Shown here piece by piece: positions 23,276 to 30,851 of a stretch of DNA of 33,466 nucleotides. Origin of the DNA: Rhodoferax sp. (GTDB lineage: Bacteria; Pseudomonadota; Gammaproteobacteria; Burkholderiales; Burkholderiaceae_C). A program made the translations under genes and the position numbers. The first letter of the stretch is position 1. Every line of letters starts with the position of its first letter. The stretch spans positions 1-33,466 of the forward strand of contig JAIFLV010000133.1 of NCBI GenBank assembly GCA_020048895.1, in the 5' to 3' direction. The notes beneath the pieces were generated by a model. That model made no database searches, was not told the origin of the DNA, and saw only the letters and a list, made by a program, of their open reading frames with translations.

Positions 23276-23887
23276 ATGACCAAAAGACTTGCTCTTCAAT
23301 TGATAGCTGCTTGCGCAGTCCTGGCGGGCGCTGCAGGCCTTTTAGGTGCATGTTCCCAAAAGGACATTGCGTTCGCATCCATCGATGTGACGGGCGCCGA
23401 GTACGCCAAGGATTTTGCATTGCCGGATCACAACGGCCAGTTGCGTCATTTGAAAGACTTTGCCGGCAAGGTGGTGGTGGTGTTCTTTGGCTACACACAG
23501 TGCCCCGATGTCTGCCCAACGTCGATGTCAGAGCTGGCGGAGGTCAAGCGCCTGCTGGGCAAGGATGGTGACCGCGTTCAAGGAATATTCGTTACCGTAG
23601 ACCCGGCGCGGGACACGCCCGAAGTGCTCAAGGCCTATATGGAAGCGTTTGACCCCACGTTCCTCGCGTTGTCTACCACCCCGGACACGTTAGCTAAAAC
23701 TGCCAAAGACTTCAAGGTTTACTACAAAAAGTCGGAAGGCAAGACCGAAACCAGCTACACCATGGACCATTCTGCGGGCAGCTACGTCTATGACCCCAAG
23801 GGTCAACTGCGGCTCTTCACGCGCTACGGTTCTGGCGCGGCTGTCTTGGCCAAAGACATTGGTCTTCTTCTCCAACAGGGGTCCTGA
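23276..23887 (+). CDS. SCO1/SenC family copper chaperone, lipoprotein
   Basis: A 203-residue periplasmic lipoprotein (lipobox LGAC, Cys26) with a thioredoxin fold. The copper-binding site is C76-P-D-V-C80 in GYTQCPDVCPTSM plus His165 in YTMDHSAGSY. GIFVTVDPARDTPEVLKAYM is also typical. SCO proteins deliver copper or reducing power to the CuA site of CoxB. The signal-peptide core (about residues 8-22, LQLIAACAVLAGAAG) is encoded by a copy of the dispersed repeat. ATG at 23276 chosen because it gives a proper lipoprotein signal; an earlier in-frame start at 23237 adds 13 residues. It lies 45 bases after ctaB. Confidence 0.93.
   Translation: MTKRLALQLIAACAVLAGAAGLLGACSQKDIAFASIDVTGAEYAKDFALPDHNGQLRHLKDFAGKVVVVFFGYTQCPDVCPTSMSELAEVKRLLGKDGDRVQGIFVTVDPARDTPEVLKAYMEAFDPTFLALSTTPDTLAKTAKDFKVYYKKSEGKTETSYTMDHSAGSYVYDPKGQLRLFTRYGSGAAVLAKDIGLLLQQGS
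23296..23345 (+). repeat. dispersed ATAGC...GCGCTAGAG repeat, copy C (in SCO1 signal peptide)
   Basis: AATTGATAGCTGCTTGCGCA, then GGCGGGCGCTGCAGGCC and TTTTA. It matches copies A, B and D over the whole length but is in frame and encodes the hydrophobic core of the SCO signal peptide. Confidence 0.6.
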
Positions 23888-23937
23888 CCGCGACAGATCG
23901 TCACCCTCAGGAAAAGATTGCAAGGAGTCACCATTTC

Positions 23938-24492
23938 ATGCGTACCGCTTTGATCGTCATCGATGTGCAACAAGGCCTGTGTGAGGGCAAATATGCAGCG
24001 TATGGAGCGCCGGCACTGATTGCTCGCATCAACGCACTGGCACAGCGTGCGCGTACCGAAAAATTGCCGGTCATCTGGGTCCACCACGAGGAATCAGAGG
24101 GTCTTTTGCAACACGGCGCGCCGGGCTGGCAGTTGGCGCAGGGGCTGGAAACCCGGACCGACGATATCCTGGTGCGCAAGACGACGTCTGATGCTTTTCT
24201 GCGCACGGGTCTGGAGCGGTTGCTGAAGACCCATGGGGTGGACCGTCTGGTGATTTGCGGCTTGCAGACAGAGTACTGTGTGGACACCACGGTCAGGCGT
24301 GCGCTGGGACTGGGTTACCCCGTGACACTGGTGTCGGACTCCCACTCCACCATGGACAACGAGCAACTGAGCGCGGCGCAGATTATTGCCCACCACAACC
24401 TCACACTCTCGCGCATGGACAGCTTTGGTCCCAGGGTGCAGTTGGTGACTGCATCTGAAGTGTCTTTTGAGGCTGCAAAGCTTGCAGGATAA
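23938..24492 (+). CDS. isochorismatase-like cysteine hydrolase
   Basis: A 184-residue soluble hydrolase. The catalytic triad of the family is visible: Asp in LIVIDVQQGLC, Lys in ILVRKTTSDAF, and Cys in LVICGLQTEYCVDTT (the second Cys is the likely nucleophile). These proteins hydrolyse amides such as nicotinamide, carbamoylsarcosine or ureas; substrate unknown here. Shine-Dalgarno AAGGAG precedes the ATG by about 11 bases. The last codons, giving FEAAKLAG, lie inside dispersed-repeat copy F, so the C-terminus may have been rewritten by it. Monocistronic, facing the Bug-protein gene. Confidence 0.88.
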   Translation: MRTALIVIDVQQGLCEGKYAAYGAPALIARINALAQRARTEKLPVIWVHHEESEGLLQHGAPGWQLAQGLETRTDDILVRKTTSDAFLRTGLERLLKTHGVDRLVICGLQTEYCVDTTVRRALGLGYPVTLVSDSHSTMDNEQLSAAQIIAHHNLTLSRMDSFGPRVQLVTASEVSFEAAKLAG

Positions 24493-24512
24493 GCGTGAGT
24501 AGCTACAAAATC
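24464..24512 (-). repeat. dispersed ATAGC...GCGCTAGAG repeat, copy F
   Basis: On the minus strand: ATTTTGTAGCTACTCACGCT, then TATCCTGCAAGC, TTTGCAGCCTCAAAAG. It covers the 3' end of the hydrolase gene and the short gap before the convergent Bug gene, where it may also serve as a terminator. Confidence 0.55.
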
Positions 24513-24522
24513 AGGAGCGTTT

Positions 24523-25515
24523 CTAGTCTGCCTGGATACGCTGGCTGGCAATGATGCGGCCCAGCACGGCGGTGTCAGAACGAATGCGGTTGGCCAGGCC
24601 TTCGCCAGTGGTACCGGCGACCACCCACCCTTGCTGGAACAGTATTTGGCGCATTTCCGGCGTGCGGGCAATGTCGCTGAACAGCACTGCCAGCTTTTGC
24701 ACCAGAGCCTTGGGCATGGTGTTGGGCGCAGCGATACCGTTCCAGATTTCAAGGTTGAAGTCGTGGACACCTGCTTCGCTCAGGCTGGGGACATCCGGCA
24801 CCAGAGCACTGCGCACACTGCTGGTGATGCCTATGGCGCGCAGCTTGCCAGTACGCACTTGCGCCATGGCCAGTGCCGGTGGCAACAGGGAGAGCTGCAG
24901 ATCACCCGCCACCATGGCCATCGCCACTTGCGGGTAGCCGGGGTAGGGCACGTGCACCGGGGCGATCCGGGTTTTGGCCTTGAGCAGTTCCATTCCCAGG
25001 TGGCCCACCGTGCCGACGCCGGGTGTGCCGTAGTTCCAGCGTTCGCCCGAGGCACGGGCGGCCGTCAGAAACTCCTGCGCGTTGGCACCCGGGGCGTTGC
25101 TCGGTACCGCCAGCACCAGTGGCGAGGTGGCAATCAGGCTTACCGGCGTGAGATCGGTCTGCGGGTCGTATGGCAGCTTGGGATTGAGCAACCGTGCAAT
25201 CGTCAGGTTGCCATTGATCATCAGGCCGATGGTGTGATGGTCGGTGGCCTTGGCCACCGCGTCGGCCGCGATATTGCCGGCGGCCCCAACTTTGTTTTCC
25301 ACAAGCACGGGTTGCCCGAGTGCTTTGGCCAGCGGCTCCGCCAAGGCGCGTGCTGTGAGGTCGGGCGAGGAGCCCGCCGGGAAACCCACCACGATGCGCA
25401 GTGGCCGGGTCGGCCAAGTCAGCACGTTCTGATAGTCATTTCTAGCCGAAACGCTCGTTGATAAAGCGCAGCACGCTACCAATAAAATAGCAATCCTCGA
25501 AAGAAGCGGCACCAT
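24523..25515 (-). CDS. Bug/TctC family tripartite tricarboxylate transporter substrate-binding protein
   Basis: A 330-residue periplasmic binding protein with a signal peptide (to about VSARN, residue 25). Family blocks: WPTRPLRIVVGFPAGSSPDL, ALGQPVLVENKVGAAGNIAA, LAVPSNAPGANAQEFL, VPYPGYPQVAMAMVAGDLQL and IWNGIAAPNTMPKALVQKL. Bug proteins bind small organic acids, amides or vitamins; many are orphans with no adjacent TctA/TctB genes, as here. The start at 25515 has GGAGAC about 8 bases upstream. It follows rpoH on the same strand but a terminator hairpin lies between them. Ligand cannot be predicted. Confidence 0.92.
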   Translation of the reverse strand: MVPLLSRIAILLVACCALSTSVSARNDYQNVLTWPTRPLRIVVGFPAGSSPDLTARALAEPLAKALGQPVLVENKVGAAGNIAADAVAKATDHHTIGLMINGNLTIARLLNPKLPYDPQTDLTPVSLIATSPLVLAVPSNAPGANAQEFLTAARASGERWNYGTPGVGTVGHLGMELLKAKTRIAPVHVPYPGYPQVAMAMVAGDLQLSLLPPALAMAQVRTGKLRAIGITSSVRSALVPDVPSLSEAGVHDFNLEIWNGIAAPNTMPKALVQKLAVLFSDIARTPEMRQILFQQGWVVAGTTGEGLANRIRSDTAVLGRIIASQRIQAD

Positions 25516-25536
25516 CCAAGCTGTCTCCAGAAAGCG

Positions 25537-25566
25537 AAAACCCCTGGGGCCGGGGCCATCAGGGGT
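25537..25566 (-). terminator. rho-independent terminator of rpoH
   Basis: On the minus strand ACCCCTG (25560-25566 complement) pairs with CAGGGGT (25540-25546 complement) around a GC-rich loop, followed by TTTT. It starts 22 bases after the rpoH stop and precedes the Bug-protein gene. Confidence 0.65.
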
Positions 25567-25587
25567 ATTGTCAAGCGGCGAGAACGA

Positions 25588-26529
25588 TCAGGCGTAGGCG
25601 GCCAGAGCTGTTTTCATTTTCTTCATCGCCGCCACCTCGATCTGGCGAATACGCTCGGCGCTAACGCCGTATTCAGCCGCCAGGTCGTGCAGGGTCATGC
25701 CGCCCGAGTTGTCGTCGTTGACCTTGAGCCAGCGCTCTTCCACGATACGCCGACTGCGTGCATCCAGGCTATCGAGCGCGGTGGCAATGCCGTCCGTGGC
25801 CATTACGTCCCGCTGGCGTGCCTCGATCATGGCCACCGGTTCGTGACTCAGGTCGGTCAGGTAAGCAATCGGGCCAAAGGCGTCTTCTCCGTCGTCCGAG
25901 GGGCTGGGGTCGAGCAGCACGTCGCCCCCGGCCATGCGGGTTTCCATCTCGATCACTTCTTCGGGTTTGACGTTGAGCTCGCGCGCCATCGCGTCAATCT
26001 GGTCGGGATTGAGGGTCTCGCGGTGGGTATCCAGATCCGCAGCAGCGTCATCACTCTTGAAGCGCTGCTTCATCGAGCGCAGGTTGAAGAACAGCTTGCG
26101 CTGTGCCTTGGTCGTGGCCACTTTGACCATGCGCCAGTTTTTCAGGATGTACTCGTGGATTTCGGCCTTGATCCAGTGCAGCGCATAGCTGACCAGGCGC
26201 ACACCCTGCTCCGGATCGAACCGCTTGACGGCCTTCATCAGGCCTACATTGCCTTCCTGGATCAGATCGCCATGCGGCAGGCCGTAGCCCAGGTATTGGC
26301 GAGAAACCGATACCACCAGGCGCAAGTGAGAGAGCACTAACTTACCGGCAGCTTCCAGATCGTTGTCGTTCTTGAACTTGCGGGCATACTCCTGCTCTTC
26401 TTCGAGCGTGAGCATGGGCAGCCGGTTGGCGGCCGAGATGTAGGCGTCCAGATTGCCCAGCGGCGGCACCAGAGACCACGGGTTGGCAACCGCGATGGCA
26501 GAGGAGGGAGCGGCAAGTGCGTAGGTCAT
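25588..26529 (-). CDS. rpoH: RNA polymerase heat-shock sigma factor RpoH (sigma32)
   Basis: A 313-residue group 3 sigma factor. Region 2 is GDLIQEGNVGLMKAVKRFDP with RLVSYALHWIKAEIHEYIL; the RpoH box follows (TTKAQRKLFFNLRSMK), which separates RpoH from other sigma70 members. Region 4 has DSLDARSRRIVEERWL and the helix-turn-helix LHDLAAEYGVSAERIRQIE. It directs RNA polymerase to chaperone and protease promoters. Shine-Dalgarno AAGGA lies about 8 bases before the ATG at 26529. A perfect CIRCE operator sits 31 bases upstream of the start, so HrcA probably represses it. Confidence 0.97.
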   Translation of the reverse strand: MTYALAAPSSAIAVANPWSLVPPLGNLDAYISAANRLPMLTLEEEQEYARKFKNDNDLEAAGKLVLSHLRLVVSVSRQYLGYGLPHGDLIQEGNVGLMKAVKRFDPEQGVRLVSYALHWIKAEIHEYILKNWRMVKVATTKAQRKLFFNLRSMKQRFKSDDAAADLDTHRETLNPDQIDAMARELNVKPEEVIEMETRMAGGDVLLDPSPSDDGEDAFGPIAYLTDLSHEPVAMIEARQRDVMATDGIATALDSLDARSRRIVEERWLKVNDDNSGGMTLHDLAAEYGVSAERIRQIEVAAMKKMKTALAAYA

Positions 26530-26559
26530 ACCAATATTCCTTGTGTCATTAACGTAATG

Positions 26560-26586
26560 TTAGCACTCTCTATGATCGAGTGCTAA
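26560..26586. promoter_or_regulatory. CIRCE operator (HrcA-binding site) upstream of rpoH
   Basis: TTAGCACTC-N9-GAGTGCTAA is an exact match to the CIRCE consensus on both arms with the standard 9-base spacer. HrcA binding here would repress rpoH until unfolded protein titrates the GroE/HrcA system. A minus-strand -35-like TTGAAC (26594-26599) lies just upstream, so the promoter probably overlaps the operator. Confidence 0.95.
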
Positions 26587-26766
26587 TCAAAAAGTTCAAT
26601 CGGGGCGATAGCCAGACATTGCTCACCTATATTGCGCTTCCGGGGCGGATTTCAAGCCTTTGGAGGCCGGTGAGCGGCCTTTCATGGAATACGATTGGCG
26701 GGTTGGCTCCCCTTTTTCAGGCGGAACCCTGCTGATTTCTTTTACTTGTCTGAGGAGTTTTTCACC

Positions 26767-27615
26767 ATGAACATTAGCACTGTGGGCATTATTGGCGCCG
26801 GAACCATGGGCAACGGCATCGCGCAGGCCTGTGCCGTGTGCGGGTTGCAGGTCGTGATGGTAGATATATCAGAAGCGGCAGTTGCCAAGGGCATCGCCAC
26901 TGTAGGCGCCAGTCTGGATCGCCTCTTGAAGAAAGAGAAGATTAGCCCGCAAGACCGCGATGCCGCTTTGGCACGGATCACGGGTAGTACCCGCTACGAG
27001 GATTTGCAGTCGGCCCAACTGGTGATTGAGGCGGCCACGGAGAACTATGACCTCAAGGTCAAAATCCTCAAGCAGATCGACGCGATGGTGCCACCCGAAG
27101 TCATCATCGCCTCCAATACCTCGTCCATTTCCATCACCAAACTGGCAGCCATCACCAGTCGTGCCGACCGTTTCATCGGCATGCACTTCTTCAATCCGGT
27201 TCCCATGATGGCTCTCGTGGAGATCATTCGTGGTTTGCAGACCAGCGATGCCACCCACGAAGCGGTGCAGACCATGGCGAAGAAGCTGGGGAAAACGCCC
27301 ATCACCGTCAAGAATGCGCCAGGTTTTGTCGTCAACCGCATTCTGGTGCCCATGATCAACGAAGCGTTTTTCGTGCTGGCGGAAGGTCTTGCGACTGCAG
27401 AAGACATCGACGCGGGCATGAAACTGGGTTGCAACCAGCCGATTGGCCCGCTGGCGCTGGCGGATATGGTCGGTCTGGACGTTTGCCTGGCCGTGATGGA
27501 GGTGTATTTGAGCGAGTTTGGCGATAGCAAGTACCGCCCCTGCCCATTGCTCAAGGAGATGGTCGCAGCGGGTCAGTTGGGTCGCAAGACCGGTCGGGGC
27601 GTCTACCAGTACTGA
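26767..27615 (+). CDS. 3-hydroxybutyryl-CoA dehydrogenase family protein
   Basis: A 282-residue NAD-dependent 3-hydroxyacyl-CoA dehydrogenase. The Rossmann motif is GIIGAGTMGNGIAQ at the N-terminus. The catalytic His is in FIGMHFFNPVPMMALVEII with the partner Glu in LVIEAATENYDLK, and NAPGFVVNRILVPMINEA and GRKTGRGVYQY complete the family pattern. It oxidises (S)-3-hydroxyacyl-CoA, or reduces acetoacetyl-CoA, in fatty acid or PHB-related metabolism. Shine-Dalgarno AGGAG lies about 10 bases before the ATG at 26767; an earlier in-frame start at 26695 lacks one. It converges on the wax synthase gene. Confidence 0.93.
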   Translation: MNISTVGIIGAGTMGNGIAQACAVCGLQVVMVDISEAAVAKGIATVGASLDRLLKKEKISPQDRDAALARITGSTRYEDLQSAQLVIEAATENYDLKVKILKQIDAMVPPEVIIASNTSSISITKLAAITSRADRFIGMHFFNPVPMMALVEIIRGLQTSDATHEAVQTMAKKLGKTPITVKNAPGFVVNRILVPMINEAFFVLAEGLATAEDIDAGMKLGCNQPIGPLALADMVGLDVCLAVMEVYLSEFGDSKYRPCPLLKEMVAAGQLGRKTGRGVYQY

Positions 27616-27651
27616 ACCCGTCGGGCGCGCACGATCGCACCACGAATATCG

Positions 27652-29163
27652 CTATGCCGCCTTCTTGCGAGGCTTGCGAGCGACCGGCACTGCTGCGGGT
27701 TTGACCGTGCGCTTGGCCGGCACCTTGGCCACTGCAACTGCTTTAGGTTGTGTGGTTGGCGGAAGGAAAGTGGCCTCCATTTCAGCCAAGGCGTCGGCGG
27801 TATACACCGCCAGACGCTGCATGCTCGGCACCGAGGAATGGCACCCGGTAAAGCCAAAGTTCATGAAGCCCGCATAACTCTGGCAGGTAATGTTCAATGC
27901 CTGCCCGTGTGTCACGATCGACGCCGGGTACGACGCGACCATTTCAGCTCCACGGAAATACAGCGGTGTGTCCGGCCCGGGTACATTGGAGATGGTGATG
28001 TTGAACATGGGCCGTACACGTCCGCCAATCCCCGTGAGCAGCGTCAATATGGTGGGGGCCATCAGCAGCACGGTGTATTGCATCATCGCCTGACGTGGCA
28101 GGCTTTGCACGTGCTCCTTGGCTTGTTTGACGGACTGGCGAATCGCCGACAGGCGCTCCTTGACATCAGCAATGTTGGTTCCCAGCGTAGAGACGATAAA
28201 CGTGATGGCATTGCCGTTTCGGTCATCATCCTTGGGGCGCACCGAGACGGGAATTCCGGCGGTCAGCGGTTGCTCAGGCAGGCTGTCGCGCTCATCCAGA
28301 AAGCGACGCAATGCCGCGCCACACATTGCCAACACCACATCATTGAGGGTGCAATCGGCTGCTTTGGCAACGGCCTTCATGCGCTCCATCGAGAACTGCT
28401 GGGTGGCAAAGCGCCGCTTTTCGCGGACCCGCCCATTGAGTACCGAGCGCGGCGCCGCAAACGGCAGCGCCATACTCTGCTCGGGCGACAGGGCGCTGCG
28501 CACCATCTTGCCAAAAGCCATTGCCAATTGGGGCACGGTGGTGGCCTGCACACGCAGTTCCTGAACCGCACCGGCCAGCGCTTGCGTCACCGTTGGAATC
28601 AGTGCCTCTGGACGTTTGCGGGCGGTGGTCTTCGGAGTCTTGCCACTTGCCCAAAACGGCGGGAAGTTCAAACTCTTGGCGCGGTCTGTCGACATGCCTG
28701 CCTGCAGCAGTTTGACGCCACTGATACCGTCGATCAGCGAGTGGTGCATTTTTATAAAGAGTGCAAACCGGTTGCCCTCCATCCCTTCAATGATGGTGCA
28801 CTCCCAGGGTGGACGTGACAAGTCCAGCGGTGTGCTTTGCAGGCGCCCCACCAGTTCGCCCAGTTCGCGCTCTCCACCGGGCCAGGGCAAGGCGGCGTGT
28901 CGCACGTGGTATTCCAGGTCAATGGCATCGTCTTCAACCCAGATGCGTGACGGGTTTTTGCTAAACGACTGCTTGAGGCGCTGGTTCCAGGGCGGTGCAA
29001 ATTCACGATGGTTGCGAAAGCTCGCCATCAGCTTGCGCATGAAGTCCTGCGGTGCGTCGTCGGGCAGTTTGAATTGCAACAGGCCACCCACGTGGTTGGG
29101 CGTGGCGCGGGACTCGGTAACGATCCAGGCGGCGTCCAGCGGGTTGAGTCGAAGTGGATTCAT
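27652..29163 (-). CDS. wax ester synthase/diacylglycerol acyltransferase (WS/DGAT)
   Basis: A 503-residue acyltransferase. The active-site motif HHxxxDG is present as KMHHSLIDGIS (about 130-140), preceded by the N-terminal LDAAWIVTESRATPNHVGGL. Further blocks are NDVVLAMCGAALRRFL, TAGIPVSVRPKD and FNITISNVPGPDTPLYFRGA (NVPGP motif). These enzymes join acyl-CoA to fatty alcohol or diacylglycerol at the inner membrane to make storage lipid. The last 35 residues are Lys/Arg/Ala/Pro-rich (PAKRTVKPAAVPVARKPRKK), resembling the basic tails of granule- or nucleoid-associated proteins. ATG 29163 matches the family start; 29244 would add 27 unlikely residues. Confidence 0.93.
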   Translation of the reverse strand: MNPLRLNPLDAAWIVTESRATPNHVGGLLQFKLPDDAPQDFMRKLMASFRNHREFAPPWNQRLKQSFSKNPSRIWVEDDAIDLEYHVRHAALPWPGGERELGELVGRLQSTPLDLSRPPWECTIIEGMEGNRFALFIKMHHSLIDGISGVKLLQAGMSTDRAKSLNFPPFWASGKTPKTTARKRPEALIPTVTQALAGAVQELRVQATTVPQLAMAFGKMVRSALSPEQSMALPFAAPRSVLNGRVREKRRFATQQFSMERMKAVAKAADCTLNDVVLAMCGAALRRFLDERDSLPEQPLTAGIPVSVRPKDDDRNGNAITFIVSTLGTNIADVKERLSAIRQSVKQAKEHVQSLPRQAMMQYTVLLMAPTILTLLTGIGGRVRPMFNITISNVPGPDTPLYFRGAEMVASYPASIVTHGQALNITCQSYAGFMNFGFTGCHSSVPSMQRLAVYTADALAEMEATFLPPTTQPKAVAVAKVPAKRTVKPAAVPVARKPRKKAA

Positions 29164-29332
29164 GAAGTAGGCGAACTCGTGTGGGTGAAGTAAGCAGGTG
29201 CAATCCTGCAACCAGCGCCCATTACAACGCCACTCGACGCGCAAGCGTTATCTGGTTTTTACCTAGCGACCACCACACAGAGTCCATGCAGCGGCCTAAT
29301 CCGCTGCTCCAAACGCGTTACCAAACGTGCGG

Positions 29333-29734
29333 TTAGCGTGGCGAGGACGGCACCACTTGCCACCCTTCAGGACAATGTGCCGTGTAGGGGTAATACTGCC
29401 GTGCAGATTGGCAGAAATACCACACTTGCGACGGAGGAGGCGGGGCCTGCGTGACTACTGCCGGGGCAATATAGGTTGGAGGGGCGGCGTAGGTTACGGT
29501 CGGAGGGGCGTAATAGTTGGCGGGCGGCGGACTGGATTGGCTAGCCGCCGCGCCGATCACCGCGCCGGCGAGTCCGAGGAACAACAGGGGTGCAACCCAG
29601 TTCGAACCGTGGTGGCGGTTCTGGTAACTGTGGTGGGGGCCACGGGAATAGCCTCTGCCCGAGTCAGCCCATGCATTGCAGCCCAGGGAGGCCACCAAGA
29701 TAACCGCGGCGATCGACTTCATCTTCATATGCAA
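29333..29734 (-). CDS. secreted/periplasmic protein with WYFC...YYPY...CPEGW domain
   Basis: A 133-residue exported protein. The signal peptide ends near CNAWADS. A basic His-rich segment (RGPHHSYQNRHHGSN) precedes a hydrophobic helix (WVAPLLFLGLAGAVIGAAAS), a Pro/Tyr/Val linker, and a C-terminal domain VWYFCQSARQYYPYTAHCPEGW. That domain matches the end of the protein at 7367-7828, spacing included, with two cysteines conserved. Three in-frame ATGs (29734, 29728, 29722) make the exact start uncertain. Stands alone on the minus strand; function unknown. Confidence 0.75.
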   Translation of the reverse strand: MHMKMKSIAAVILVASLGCNAWADSGRGYSRGPHHSYQNRHHGSNWVAPLLFLGLAGAVIGAAASQSSPPPANYYAPPTVTYAAPPTYIAPAVVTQAPPPPSQVWYFCQSARQYYPYTAHCPEGWQVVPSSPR

Positions 29735-29808
29735 CCTGTCAGTGGGCAGTAAAACCTCTTAACGCGCAAGTGGAAATTGCGTTGACATCGTCGGAGAAGC
29801 GGAAGGTT

Positions 29809-30246
29809 TCAGCGACAAGTCACCATGGCAGAGAGGTAAATCTCGGAAAACTTGGCTGGCATACGCCGGGGTTTGCCGCTGCTGAGCTCAATACACACCA
29901 GATCCCAGCGACCACGCAGCACGGTGGACTGGTCTTCGTTGCGAATCAGCTGAAAGCGTCGCTCCATCGTCAGCTTGCCATCACTGGCTGTCAACCATGT
30001 GGCCAACGTGAGTTCTTCATGCAGTGTGGTCGGCAACAGGTAGTCGTACTCACCCCTGCGAATGGCCATGGCGCGATCCAGGCGCTGGTAGTCGATCAAG
30101 CTCAGACCGAGCGATTCGGAATGTGCCCACCCAATTTTCTCGCACCATTGCACATAGACGGCATTGTTGGTGTGGTTGAGTCCGTCAATGTGTTCCTCGA
30201 GAGGACATACCGTCAGGAGGAACGGACCGGGAAAGTCCCAAGTCAT
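29809..30246 (-). CDS. acyl-CoA thioesterase, 4-hydroxybenzoyl-CoA thioesterase-like
   Basis: A 145-residue hot-dog-fold protein. HIDGLNHTNNAVYVQWCEKI carries the 4HBT signature (D..gHvnN..Y..) with the likely catalytic Asp21. RRGEYDYLLPTTLHEELTL and ERRFQLIRNED also match. It hydrolyses acyl-CoA thioesters; the acyl group is unknown. The ATG at 30246 overlaps the stop of the NsrR-like gene (ATGA, 30243-30246), so expression is coupled to that regulator. The longer in-frame start at 30411 would sit within the regulator gene and is rejected. Confidence 0.85.
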   Translation of the reverse strand: MTWDFPGPFLLTVCPLEEHIDGLNHTNNAVYVQWCEKIGWAHSESLGLSLIDYQRLDRAMAIRRGEYDYLLPTTLHEELTLATWLTASDGKLTMERRFQLIRNEDQSTVLRGRWDLVCIELSSGKPRRMPAKFSEIYLSAMVTCR

Positions 30247-30710
30247 GAAGAAGAACGTGTCGGCACGATACGGACGACTGACGGCGTGCCTGTTGGCTGG
30301 TTTGTGTGGGCCCGCACATCGGCCAGGGACACGCCGTCGAGCTCGGTGAGGAAATTTTGTGTCGCCCGGAACAGCACGTTTCTGAGCGTGCAATGCTGAA
30401 CGACACGGCATTGGTTGTTGGCACGGTCAAAGCATTCCACCATGTTGAAGTCGGTTTCGGTGTCGCGCACCACGGCACCGAGAGAAATCTCGCTGGCCGG
30501 TTTTACCAAACGCATGCCACCGCCACGACCACGTGTGGTCTCAATCCAGCCTCGCACCGCAAGATCATGCACGATCTTGGTCAGGTGGCTGCGCGAGATG
30601 CTGTGGCTTTCGGCAATTTCGGTGATCGTGACCGGTCGCGCGCGCTGCTGATGCTCGGCGCAGTACATCAGCACACGCAAGGCGTAGTCGGTCCATTGGG
30701 TCAGTCGCAT
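30243..30710 (-). CDS. Rrf2-family, NsrR-like iron-sulfur transcription regulator
   Basis: A 155-residue Rrf2 regulator. The winged helix covers MRLTQWTDYALRVLMYCAEH through SISRSHLTKIVHDLAVRGWI and RGRGGGMRLVKPASEISLGA. A cysteine cluster, C93-x7-C101-x5-C107 in VECFDRANNQCRVVQHC, is placed as in NsrR, which binds a nitric-oxide-sensitive Fe-S cluster. The 'LV.CF....C....C.L' layout suggests NsrR rather than IscR. Regulated genes are unknown; it is translationally coupled to the thioesterase and diverges from the FAH-family gene at 30852. ATG at 30710 chosen because Rrf2 proteins begin MrLT.wtdYAlrvL. Confidence 0.87.
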   Translation of the reverse strand: MRLTQWTDYALRVLMYCAEHQQRARPVTITEIAESHSISRSHLTKIVHDLAVRGWIETTRGRGGGMRLVKPASEISLGAVVRDTETDFNMVECFDRANNQCRVVQHCTLRNVLFRATQNFLTELDGVSLADVRAHTNQPTGTPSVVRIVPTRSSS

Positions 30711-30851
30711 GCAAAGACGACCAGTCCATTGGGGGCTGGTCGACCGCAAATCTTATAGGTAAACGGTGGTTCATACCAAAGCACACCAGAAACCTGGAGC
30801 GCATCGTGGCCCGGTTGGGAGACAATCCGGCATTTGATCAGGAGACTCCCC

